Position numbers and translations under genes: made by a program
Assembly: GCA_905250885.1 (NCBI GenBank)
Contig: CAJNOQ010001155.1
Span: 1-35,199, forward strand
DNA length: 35,199 bases
Direction: 5' to 3'
Origin: Didymodactylos carnosus
Lineage: Eukaryota > Rotifera > Eurotatoria > Philodinida > Philodinidae
Notes under the pieces: model-generated
What the model was told of the DNA's origin: nothing
Database searches by the model: none
Seen by the model: the letters and a program-made list of their open reading frames with translations, nothing else
Part shown: positions 1-10,725 of the stretch, piece after piece
Position numbering within the stretch: the stretch's first letter is position 1
How the letters are laid out: every line of letters starts with the position of its first letter

Positions 1-4
1 CCCG

Positions 5-55
<51 letters not shown>

Positions 56-67
56 CCCCCCCCCCCC
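1..67. repeat. Poly-C homopolymer tract at window edge
   Basis: About 67 nt of almost pure C with two isolated G interruptions (positions 4 and 55), ending at the sequence ggctacccg. It abuts the window start in an otherwise about 70% AT region. It may be a true homopolymer or a sequencing or assembly artefact at a contig end. It is not a telomere repeat known to me. Confidence 0.9.
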
Positions 68-83
68 GGCTACCCGTAACATT

Positions 84-768
84 TCAGTATATTCCTAGAC
101 ATATTTTTCTTTTACTAAAAATACAGTTCACATTTCCGTGACAACAGTGAAAACATTTGTTTGTTAACGGAAAAATAGGAACTGTTAACTTTTCGGTGTG
201 AAACCATTAACAAAAAATGTCCATGCTATTAGAATATAGAATTTCAATGTTATATAACTTACTCAGGTTGAAGTGATGTATTCACAACAATTGACTTTAG
301 CGGACTGTCATTATCTAAAATAAAATAAATAATAAAGATTTAGACTATATATGTCTTCTTTTTTTGATAAAGATACTCTATTTTGAATATTACCAATGTC
401 AAAAATAGTTGTAAATCTATAAAAAATTTTACAAAATTACCTATTTTTTTAAGCCAAATTGATGAATGACGCCGTCGATAACATACGAATAAAAGTAATA
501 AAAGAACTATTATTGCTAGAGTTGGTAATGTAATGGCAAGTATAATGATCAATGGTTTTCCAGAATTTGGATTTTCAATTTTTTCATTTGATTTCGATGT
601 TGTTGTTATTGTTTCTGAAGTACTATTTTCATTACTGTTACGAATAATTTTAGATTGTGTAAAAAGAATAGTCACAGTTGACGATAGTGATATTCGTTTT
701 AAATCAAAATCTTTATCAGTTTTTACCAATGGTAAGTTAGTAAATATTTCCATTATTGTATTGTTCAT
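84..768 (-). CDS. Putative single-pass membrane protein, 3' exons (5' end uncertain)
   Basis: I do not recognise this protein. The largest exon (441-768) encodes a Ser/Thr/Asn-rich stretch, then a strongly hydrophobic segment (PLIIILAITLPTLAIIV followed by a run of Leu), then CYRRR, which is a typical stop-transfer signal. This implies an extracellular stalk, one membrane helix and a cytosolic tail. Splice reading: the exon ends AAAATAG|gtaat and joins a 52-nt exon (263-314, acceptor ttattttag) in phase 1. That exon ends CCTGA|gtaag and could join a last short exon (84-114, acceptor tatttttag) giving a tail that ends CLGIY and TGA. The first junction is convincing, the second less so. The sequence just upstream of the ATG at 768 ends in AG, so 768 may be an internal exon edge with more 5' exons to the right that I could not find. 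Confidence 0.45.
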
Positions 769-799
769 TTTGTCTTTTACATCGATTAGAAATAAATGA

Positions 800-1867
800 A
801 TAAAATCATTATATTATGAGTAAAGTGGAATTGGCTATTGTCGTTTTACCTATAATAAAAGAAATAAATAAATTTTCGATAGAGAGCTATGATCGATGTT
901 ATAAATGATAGTTAGATTAGATTATATAGGATCTACACATAGTTCGATCTATTCAGAAATAAAAGTTTAATATGTCTATTTCTATTACATTTTATTTTTA
1001 ATCTTCAATTGTTTTATTTTGAAGTGAAAGGTATCGATATCTCTTTTTCGAATTTTGGACGTTTGTTCGTATCCTGGATGAAGGTGACTTATTTCTGTTT
1101 TTTGATATTAATTTCTCATCAGAGAAACATGTACATCATACTCGATACTCTTTCTTCAGAATAAAAATTTTATTTTTCAATATTTTATTTTTTTATTTCA
1201 AAAAAAAGCCAAGTTAGTCATCTATAATATGTTACCCAGAGAAAAAGGATAAAGAGTAAAATGATGTTAATGACGAGTATACACGTGCATATTTCAATTA
1301 ATCAAAAGTTTTTTGTTTAGAGCGAAAGAATTATATTTATTTTTCAAATATATATTAATTCTTCATCCAAGTTCTGTTCGTTCGTTCTCTCTTTCGGAAC
1401 GCACACCCTTTCATTTGAAAATATTTGAAAACTAACTTTTAAAAATGTGTCATCCATTTCGAAGAAATGCTTACTTAAATCGATGATAACATTTTAGAGA
1501 GAGAGAAGGGTTAACCATGTTAAAGGCGAATATAAATTTCACGATGATTTTTGACCACAGAACGTGATATACATAGGTTTATAGAGGAAGATTTCCTCTA
1601 TCCAGCGGTATATATATTATCAAATTTTGTTGCATGCCGTGAGTGAAAATTAAAGGTAACCTCTCTTTTTTTAGCCTTATTTTAGAAATATTTTTTATTT
1701 TTAAGTTAAATATTAGGCATTATAGGGTAAAGTGTCCTCTACAAATAAGACCACTCCAAGGCCTTTCGTTGAGGAGATACGAATATTTTTAAAGTTTGTT
1801 ACTTTACTCTGAAAAAACCCTAGTGTTTTACTTTCGAAACTTTTCTCTCTTCCATTTAGTACTTGAT
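800..1867. other. Gene-free AT-rich interval
   Basis: No convincing exon on either strand. It could hold undetected short 5' exons of the membrane-protein gene at 84-768. Only homopolymer A/T runs and short TA-rich tracts are visible. Confidence 0.5.
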
Positions 1868-2110
1868 AAACTTTTGAAACAGTCAGTCTGGTAGAGTAAA
1901 GATTTCTCTACAAAATGAGATGTCTCCCAACTCTCCACCATATTTTCTGATAGAGTTATCATCATTTTGCTGGAAGTCTTTGAAAAAGTCACATTTGTGA
2001 CTAACGTCCAAAATGATGATAACTCTATCAGAAAATATGGTGGAGAGTTGGGAGACATCTCATTTTGTAGAGAAATCTTTACTCTACCAGATTGACTGTT
2101 TCAAAAGTTT
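1868..2110. repeat. Near-perfect 102-bp inverted repeat (hairpin)
   Basis: The left arm (1868-1969) and right arm (2009-2110) are reverse complements at 101 of 102 positions by hand alignment. The single mismatch is in cagtcRgtctgg. The 39-nt spacer itself contains a small hairpin, agtcac..gtgact. No clear target-site duplication flanks the arms (left cttgat, right cacgtt). The ORF on the minus strand here is just a read-through of the palindrome. It is most likely a young foldback insertion or a hairpin-RNA source. Confidence 0.9.
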
Positions 2111-5100
2111 CACGTTCCGGAGTCAAATCCTTATAATCGCCTTTTGCCATGGTCAAATATGACATAATATTAATCGGAACATAGGCACAGAAACTCTGAC
2201 ATTTCTCAACGGTACGTCACTACGAGCAGTTCACTGTTTTGATTCACAACAGTGTTAAATGTCCAGTTCGAGTGAAATATAGAAGATGATATATATTTTT
2301 GTTACGCTAGTAACCTACTAGCATTTTTCTTTTTTTGTTTTCAATTTACTCTTGAGAATAATGTTAGGACTATACCAGCAACGTTTCTCAGAGAAACATT
2401 TGGATAAAATTTTGAATTTTTTGCAAAATTGAAACTTAATTGATCAATAATCGTCCATCATTTTTATTTATCATGATTAAATGTGAATAAATTATGAGTT
2501 TCAACTATATTTTTACATATAATTATTTTTATAATGATGACCGATTACTTATTATACATGACAATCAAAAGTATAGTAGAGTGAGAAACGAGACAAATAC
2601 CCTTTTCTACTTTTGTCTTTTGTGTGATATGTCTGTATATACAGGCGTAGACTTGCAACCCACTTCGACTGATAGTCAAAAACAATCTGTTATCTGTACA
2701 TTTTAAATATATTTTAGTATTAAAATAGTAAACCGATAAATTTTCTGCACAAAAACAGAAGTATTCTTATCATTGAATCCTCCCAACATCTGCTAGTTGT
2801 AAAAAAAGAATAAAAAAAAAAACAATCATCAGGTATTGACATAATATAGTGCACTTAACTTTTGTTGAAGTGACTTAACAAAATTTGAAGTAAAATAATC
2901 ATTACTATTACGTACAAATTGGATAAATCAATATAGCAAAAATTTTCAAAACGTACGTTTAAAGATTTATCAACTCATTTTAAAATTGCACGTACATGCA
3001 CTTGATACATTTTGAAATCACTCACCAAACATACTAATGTTTTATGTCCAGACACTCATTGAAAAACAAAAAAAATTGGAAACAAAAAACTATTTATTTT
3101 CTCTTTTTTTGTTGTTATTGTTTTTTCTTTTATCAGACAGAGAAAAGAAATTTCAACACTGATATTCACACATTTTCAAGGCAAAAAAAATAATATATAA
3201 AAGATGTATTCATAGGAAAAAATAACATATCGAGATTCCGGATGCCATATAAATGTGTTGATGTTTGATGGTGATAAGGGAAGAGAAAACTTTACCATCT
3301 GAAGAACGAGAGAACGAAACAGAAACAAAAGACACACGTACCTTAAAGAGACTTTTGAAATAAAATAAAAAAAAAATAAAAAAGAAGAAAGAATATAAAT
3401 TTAAATAATGTGCTTTTTTTTTTTTTCTTCATCTTTTTTCCTTCGACCAATGTTAGCTATATATTACACACAATTCAAAAGGTACAAATGGAAAACTAAG
3501 GCAAGAAAAAGAAACATCTGGTAAGATCGATATAGACATATAAAATTAGACAAAAAAATGACTTTGATCCAAATTGAAGATCAATATACACACTCACAGA
3601 CTATTTAGATATTGTATTCGATACGCTTCACAAATAATTTTCGTTTTCGATGATTAAATGTATTATAACAAAAGAAATGATCTATTCAATAAATAAGAGT
3701 ATGAAGTTGAGAGAATGATTTATGTATAAAACTAATCTTTTTTATTTTATCATTTTGCCTTAGAAAACATTGTAGAGTTTATGACATATTATATGACATC
3801 CTGTAAATAAAATCGTATCAGATCTACTGATTTTTTCAAGACTTTTGTTAAAAGATTTTCGAAAGTCACCGTTTAATTTCGTATTTGTAACATACTCATA
3901 ACAATTATTCTATTTTTCGAGATTTTAGACTTCAATACAGAAAATTCGAGCTACTATACACTATATTTTCATGTTTTATTTCACTATTCTTCGACGACCG
4001 ACTCCGTACGAGGTATCCATACGATGCCTGCCAAATCAATCTCAAATATGCAATTTTAATCTTTCGACAAGTTGATTTTGAAGAAACGTCAGTGGAACGC
4101 AACGGTTGGACCAGTTGACATTGTCAACGTTCAGCAGCTATGCCTATACTCCAAATCTATAAACTAGTAACAAAATTTTGTTTTCCAGAACAAAAAATTA
4201 TTAGAGTGATTTTTCTATCTCTTCCAAACTAAAGTTTGAGAAAAACTCTGCAATAATTATTCCACTATTCATTCGTTCGTTAGAAGAAAAAAAACCTAAT
4301 CCAAGAGTTGGTTATCAAGATGCACTCTAAAAAAAATGCGTATTTTAAAAAACTCTATTACGCATTTTCTCTCCGGAATGGAAAAAAGTCTGCTGAGCGC
4401 TTAATGGTTTATCAGCGATAGGGTTTCATAATATACTCTTCCGAATTATAAGAAAGCGTTTTTATAAACCCAAAAAGGTATCGGAGTTGGATTAATAAAC
4501 TATCAGGGTACCACACTTTGGATAAAAAATCCATTGGTTTTCTGGTAAACCCTTTTGATTTTTTAATGAACCCAAAAGGGCTTTTCTCGCTTAAAAAATC
4601 CTATGGCTTAGATAAAGAGGGGTTTATTAAAATACGGAAAGACGTATTTTAAGAAATGATGAGGGGACAAAAAATTGAATTATTCAAGCTATGAGTTGCA
4701 GTGAAGTTCAATCAGCGACTTTTTCAACTGTTCGGAATGAGAATACATGTTATTTTCTCATTGACTGATCGAATGAATAATACCAGCTAGTTTTCCAGTC
4801 AGTTGTGTTTGTTAACTTTTATCTTATTAGCAGATCAAGAGTCGTATCATGTTGTTTTTCGACTTAGTTAATTACTTGAACGAGTCGTTATTCGCATACG
4901 AAGAGACTCGGCGAATTTCTGATAGAAACACGCCTTTTTTCTTACTGTCGCGGAGATCATGAAATAAAAATGATCTTTCGTTATTTTCTTAGCGTTTCAG
5001 AACAATGCAAATAACTTTCCAGTAGTCTCCATGGCACTTCTACAAAATAATCACATATTATACTATAGGCATATGGGGTTGGGGTGTAACTATTCTTTAG

Positions 5101-5333
5101 AAGTACTCTCAACCTTGCTTAATACTGAATCTGGTAACAGCACCTCACTGTTATTCTTCCATTTCTGTAAAAAACTTCTATTCTAATCTTCATCGTTTGC
5201 TCTCATTCTAAAGTGAGCCGATTTGGATTTGACGTCATCGTGAAACTTACGGGAGCGTAATAGTCAAGATTATTTATCTTCTAGGGAGAGAAATGAGCAA
5301 GTTACGTCTGCAGAAGAGCTGAATTCACTTTAT
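2111..5333. other. Gene-poor AT-rich interval
   Basis: No supported coding exon. Scattered poly-A/poly-T runs occur (for example around 3360-3430). At 4627-4652 there is a perfect 10-bp stem, TTAAAATACG, with the 6-nt loop gaaaga. A related word (atgcgtattttaa) occurs near 4335, so about 4325-4665 may be a decayed small mobile element. The 70-codon plus-strand ORF at 2494-2706 shows no domain or splice support. Confidence 0.5.
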
Positions 5334-5648
5334 TTAGGACTTATCTAACTGTGCTAACTCGCGTAAGTTTCTGCGATATTCGACAGTTCGAACAAATTTG
5401 CTGAACTTTGTATGCTTTTTGATTTTATTGTAGATTGTATAACGAGAAGGAACATATCCCAATGAACAATCGATGATGTGCTTGCATGGCTGGAAACATT
5501 TATTAATGATGAATGTACTATCAAGTAATTCAAAGATAAACCCATAATTATATTTTTCTATCTCCTTCGCTAACGTCAGACAAGTGTATTTTAATGTGAT
5601 TTTTTGAAAAGTGATTAGGTGAGAAGAGAAAAATCTTCCTTCATGCAT
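5334..5648 (-). CDS. Orphan ORF, 104 codons, possible exon or gene remnant
   Basis: A continuous reading frame starting MHEGRFF and ending RELAQLDKS. It has mixed hydrophobic and charged composition, three cysteines in the middle (CFQPC, DCSLGY) and a basic C-terminal part. I see no membrane helix, signal peptide or catalytic motif and do not recognise a family. Composition looks more protein-like than most chance ORFs in this AT-rich DNA, but no splice partners were found. It may be a chance frame or a fossil exon. Confidence 0.2.
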   Translation of the reverse strand: MHEGRFFSSHLITFQKITLKYTCLTLAKEIEKYNYGFIFELLDSTFIINKCFQPCKHIIDCSLGYVPSRYTIYNKIKKHTKFSKFVRTVEYRRNLRELAQLDKS

Positions 5649-5841
5649 TCATGACTGAAATTTGCGAAAAGGGGTACTGACTGAAAAATAGAAAACAGAT
5701 GACTGTAAATATAAACCGTCACTGAAAAGATTAAACTTTTTTTTCCTGAAGATTAAATAGCACGACACTCAGTGCAGAAATTCAAGAGAGTATAATAGTG
5801 CACTATTGAGACATAAAAAACCCTTTCCGAAACGCTTAACG

Positions 5842-5969
5842 CGTTCGGGAAACTGCAACCACACCGAACGAATAAAAGGTTTCGTAGACGTAACAAACCC
5901 CTGCTGGAACGCTTTAAGGGCACTTTCGTAAACCTTTATTCGTTCGGTGTGGTTTCAGTTTTCCGAACG
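5842..5969. mobile_element. Small foldback element core
   Basis: Inverted arms 5842-5882 and 5930-5969 (about 40 bp, a few mismatches and one indel) share cgttcgg..aaact..aaccacaccgaacgaataaa. Further weaker complementarity extends outward into aacgcttaacg and aacgttttaagc. The interior carries gaacgctttaaggg, so the word aacgcttTAAg recurs. There is no coding capacity, and the outer ends and target duplication are not clear. Confidence 0.65.
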
Positions 5970-5984
5970 TTTTAAGCATTTTTT

Positions 5985-7077
5985 AAAATACAGATATTTT
6001 TTACAGTGTGGAAATCAAAAGATTTCAAGACTGAATTCACAGATCTTTTTTTCTTAACTCTTCCTCGACTGTTGGAATAACAACTTTTTTACCTTATCAT
6101 ATTGTTTTTATTTGAACATGATACCGCACTCTTCTGTCAACAAAACACAATACATTTGTCATCATCTGTATGTGTCATGCGAGACAAATCTTTAGATTTG
6201 TCAACCATTCTGGGAGATTTGCATTAAAAACTCTATCTATTCTTATTAAACACAACAGGAAACAAATTTTGTTGAATTTAACATGCTAGAAGACCCTAGG
6301 CTGAATCGATTACTATCACACTTTTTAGTCAGAATGTTAGGAACTAACAGCAATAGACAGATAAAATCTAAACTCAATAGAACTGCTTCCCCAATTGGTA
6401 GGCCACTCTGAATAGAAGGCCGGTTTGAAAGAAATTTGTTTTTTGAAAACGTGATTTTCTTGCAAAAATGTTTGATGTGCGCAATCATAATAGAAGCTCA
6501 TTATCTTTTATTCAGGAAGAGGATGGGTAGAACAAAGAAACCAATATTTAAATTTCGTACGTCTTTATCTACTTCTTTCTTTTCTCGAATATTTTGATCA
6601 GAAAAACATTCTCAACGAATCTGTCCGATGTTTTGCAAACATATTCAAAAATACAAAAAAGCTTTTCGAGCATTTCTGACTTCTAATAAGTAAATATATT
6701 CAGTGAATAAGTAGGTATTTACAATCAATTAAATGTCAATTGCATATTTCAAAAAATGATACAAATCAAATTTGTTTTTCTCATTCACATTTCACTATAT
6801 TTAATGCACAAAATTTTCTTTCTGATAAACACAAAAATAAACTAACTAACTCGAATGTTAAAGTCAAAAGAACAACAAAAAAACGTAAATAACAAATATT
6901 ATCTGACGCGATATAAGAACAGAGAAAAAAAACGATACAGAGAAAATAAAATTGAACAAAAAAACCACAGAATTTCTAAATAATATAATATTTATCGAAG
7001 AATTAAAAAGATAAATAACAACAATAGCAAGAACAATATAATAAGGATTCGTTATCAAGACAAAGATTGATCATATT
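5985..7077. other. Gene-free interval downstream of the cyclin gene
   Basis: AT-rich DNA with no supported exon. It must contain the 3' UTR of the cyclin gene, whose stop codon is at 7078-7080 on the minus strand. I could not place a convincing AATAAA signal. The minus-strand ORF at 6246-6488 has no recognisable domain. Confidence 0.5.
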
Positions 7078-9702
7078 TCATTTTTTCACAACTGCTTGCT
7101 CTGGAAGTTTGACTTCTAAAAAAAAATTGAAACAAAAGATAAATGTAAAATGAATAGTGCATTAAACGAGTGCATATTGCACTCATAAAATTCAATCTTC
7201 TATTTAAAACTGTTAAAGAATTACATACCAAAATCAACTTCATAATCAAATGATGCCACATAATCAAATTCTTCTCGTTTATACTTTTCTCTAACACTTC
7301 CATAATGTGGTGAATGACTAACACTTTTTAATAAATCAATAATTGTCAAAAATTTTGATTCTAATTCATCTTGTTTATAAGGTGTACGTTCAAAAAAATT
7401 TCGCACTACACGTTTATTATTGGGTATAAATTTTGTAAACTTTAATGCCATATACAAAGAAATGGCTGCGATAAACGAAGATGGTAACGATGACAGATCA
7501 TAATTACATAAGATCACCTCTGTTATATATTTTGACATTGAATAGATAACAAACGAAAATGGAAGAAAACGTAGAGAATAACATAAAAAGTGAACAGGAA
7601 GTGGATATTCTAAAACGAGAGTAAAAATTATTCAATTCAAATCTGTCAGAAACTGCAGTCAGCTTTGATAAATCATCACTGATATTAAGATCTATCATTC
7701 ACCACGTTGATGTGCTTATGTTGACCGTTTACTTTTCGTTATTTTCTAAACTAATTTCATCAGCGGCGTAACCAGGATTTTTAGTCCAATGGGCAAACTT
7801 CTATTGTATCGGAAAAAACGATGGGCAAAATGGGCAAGGTTTTTGTCGATGGGTCAAAAGATTTTTGGTCCAAAAAGAACACAAAAAAATGAAATGAGAT
7901 TCTTTTAATTTTTGAATTAGATTCTAATTCAAAAATAAACAAACAATTCTGTCTACAGGCACTCTTACATATATCTTTCTAAGGGTTATAGAAAAAGAAA
8001 ACCGCATGGGTATATCTGCTAAGTAAAATTTCAATGGGCAAAAACTTACTAATAAAAATTACAATGGGCAAATCTCCAAATGAAATGGGCAATTGCCCAT
8101 TTGCCCCCCCCCCCTGGATACGCCGCTGAATCTCATCTATTATAATGAAAAAGCGAGTAAAGTTCTTACCTAATTCAAAATCAAGTTTTCTTAATAGTTC
8201 TTTTTCTGCCATATGTATGTGATGAGCATTCATGGCATATTTACTATCAAATAATACCACTAATGTTCTTAATGGTGGTACACGACGTGATTCTAATTTA
8301 CATGCAATAGTAAAACAACAAATAGCAGTCAATTGTAAATCTAATTTAGTCATGGCATCATTTATCAATAAGACACGATCAATCAAATGAATTGTACGAT
8401 GTAATATACCTAGACAATATAAAATTGTTGTCATTATATTTCAACAAAAGCTTAATTGTCTATCTGACTATTCACTTATGAAAAAGTAACAAAATTGCTA
8501 TTTCTCTCACTGATTAGTTTGAAAATAAATTGAATACTTGATCCTAATTTCTTACTTGCATTTAATCGATGATAATCATGTACGGAAATAATCCAGTCAA
8601 CTAATTTACATCGTACCTTTGGTGTTATAAGCATCAATCTTGTTACTGGATAATTAATATCTGCTGATGTTTGTCGATGTTGTTTTTCATTTCTTAATCT
8701 ATTCATTTCAACTGAAAAACGTTCGTCTAATTCTAATAAATAGGTAATTATTTCTAATTCATACGAGCTTGATGATAATGGATCAAAAAATGGATGAGAA
8801 AATCCTTCTTGGCACATACCTCAAAATATATTTAAAAATTAAAAGTAAGTTCTTTCGAACTTATTTACAGCATAAAATAGAAACCGTCTTCATTTCTATG
8901 ATAATTTTACCGATGTAAAGCTAATCTTGAATACAGTTCCTATTAATAGCAAACCATACTACATACCATCATCGCTTTCTTCCTCTTCACCATCCGCATC
9001 TCCGACAGTTTTTTCTTTATCTTTCCGTGGAGGATTATCTTCGATCGCCTTTTGATTAATATCTTCTGAGATAACTTGCGTTAGACTCGTACAAGACATT
9101 TCTGGCGTAAAATATGTTGTCATTGATACATTTTCACTTTTCAATTGATCAACTTCTTTGACTGAAGAGGAGGATGAGGAAATACGAACATCTTCCAAAC
9201 GTTGATGCAAATTGTCAAGATCCTCTTTGATGACCGACATTTTTAATGCTTCAGATGGCAACTCTAATTTTAGTGCATGAGAAGTGGGTGGTGGAATATT
9301 TTCATTATTATTTGTAAGTTTTGAATTTGATTGTCTTGAAGAACGATTCTGATTTTCGTTGTTGTTGCTGTTATTTATATTTGCATTAAATGATGATAAA
9401 CGGGAAATCATTGCACGACGATTTGAACTGATCAAATTGTTAAGATTATTTGATGTTGTTGTTCGAATATTTTGTAATGATTCAAAATAATTACGACGAA
9501 CAGGTCGACCATCACTTTGGAACCTCGAATCTTTCGTAGAATTTAATGAAGATGATCGGGGCAACATTACAGCTGTTACTTGAAGTTGTTGGGAAATAAA
9601 GATTAGAACGGATTTAATACATACATGCCTATTTTGACTAAGTCTCTCTTTTTTTTCTTTGGACTGTGCCGGAAAACATAACGAAGAAAAAAAGCTATCC
9701 AT
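7078..9702 (-). CDS. B-type cyclin (divergent), five exons
   Basis: Mitotic-type cyclin, expected to bind and activate a Cdk1-like kinase. Exons on the minus strand: 8967-9702, 8556-8819, 8170-8409, 7229-7609, 7078-7115. Every junction is GT-AG and phase 1, giving 552 codons. Residues about 300-410 form the N-terminal cyclin box: VRCKLVDWIISVHDYHRLNA, then HLIDR, then IACKLE with the Lys and a downstream AEKELLRKLDFEL Glu of the Cdk interface. Residues 415-520 form the second box (PLPVHFL, SKYITEVIL, PSSFIAAISLYMALKF). RNYFESLQN (70-78) fits a destruction box of the RxxF..LxN type seen in cyclin B3. The N-terminus is Ser/Asn-rich. An alternative start is ATG at 9567 (507 codons), because a short intron-like stretch (gtatgt...ttcaag) precedes it. 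The type (B or B3) is inferred; cyclin identity is firm. Confidence 0.9.
7761..8128. mobile_element. hAT-like MITE in a cyclin intron
   Basis: A 368-bp element with terminal inverted repeats CAGCGGCGTAACCAGG (left) and CCTGGATACGCCGCTG (right). It is flanked by an 8-bp target duplication with one mismatch, aatttcat (7753-7760) and aatctcat (8129-8136). An 8-bp duplication and CAG-starting ends are typical of the hAT superfamily. It carries several copies of the word atgggcaa and a poly-C run near the right end, and no transposase. It lies wholly inside the intron between cyclin exons 3 and 4 (7610-8169), accounting for most of that intron's length. Confidence 0.85.
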
Positions 9703-10105
9703 GGTTTATCTGAATTTTTTTCATTGGCTATTATTTTTTTCCCCAAAAACAAAAGTAAAAACAAGATTGAAATCAAGTAAAAAGGGTTCGATTCGATTTA
9801 AAACTAGTCTCATTGGCATTTTAATCCTTTGAAAAATTCTGATTAGTCGTAACTGGATTTTCTACATCAGATAGCGTCCTCTTTCGTCATGTTATAACAC
9901 AGTTTCCAAAGTCGTGCCAATATAAATGAGTTTTAAATTCGATTAGTGAACTCTTTGTTCTCACAGTTTCAGTTGATGACGGATATTAAAGCTGTTTGTC
10001 TTTTACATATTATGTCATTTTACGAGGTAGATTAGAGTAAGAGAGATGTCTCAACGCTTGAGAACGTGTAAAAGTCGTGCATATTTGCGAGAGGATTCGA
10101 TAAAT
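9703..10105. promoter_or_regulatory. Upstream region of the cyclin gene
   Basis: This is the 5' flank of the minus-strand cyclin, so its promoter should be here. I see no firm TATA box or initiator. Poly-T/poly-A tracts lie just upstream of the first ATG. This is a positional assignment only. Confidence 0.25.
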
Positions 10106-10127
10106 CAAAACTTCGCATTCTATTAAT

Positions 10128-10490
10128 CTTTATAAGAATCTTGAATTATGATCTTGTAAGATCATAGCATAGGATGTTACAAGATTTCACAAGAATCGTG
10201 ATTCAAGAATCTTACGAGATTTCACAAGACTTTTCTTGGAACAAGATTTCGTGAGATCTTGTATGATCGTGCAAGAAGTAACAATATTTTACAACATTAT
10301 AAGGAAAGAGTACTAAAGAGCCTTTGATGAATCTCCTCAAAACTGTTGTGAGATTTCTACAAGGTCTTGTAAGATCTGACAACAAAACAGTACAGATAAT
10401 AAGATCTTACAAGGCTTTGTAAAAAGATTTTGCAAGGAGATTGCGTAGGAAATCATCAGATCCCTTTAAGATCTTGTAAGATGTCTTTGA
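10128..10490. repeat. Island of AAGATCTTGTAAGATC words
   Basis: About 360 bp in which the words atcttgtaagatc, acaagattt, aagatcttac and gagatcttgt recur many times in both orientations. The word is self-complementary, so the whole island can fold. No clear termini or target duplication and no coding potential. It is probably a non-autonomous DNA element with repeated binding sites, or a decayed one. Confidence 0.65.
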
Positions 10491-10725
10491 TTTGCGCACA
10501 TATGAAGTAATAAATAAACAATAATAACATAACAAAAAGGGTATTTCTATTCAGTTTCGCTCGCTATTACACTGAAGATTTTAAAAGTCTCGTATTTATA
10601 AATGTTTATAAACCTTTTAGCTTTTAATTTGGAATTTAATATAATAAATATTTAATTAATATATAAAATTTTTATAAATAGTAGCAGTAAATCGATTCGA
10701 AAGTACAGTTATTCGGAAAAGATTA

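Noticed and set aside
1828..2058. 76-codon minus-strand ORF
   Set aside because: It simply reads through the 102-bp inverted repeat and has no independent support.
9783..9800. tRNA B-box-like string gggttcgattcga
   Set aside because: No A box, acceptor stem or cloverleaf can be drawn around it.
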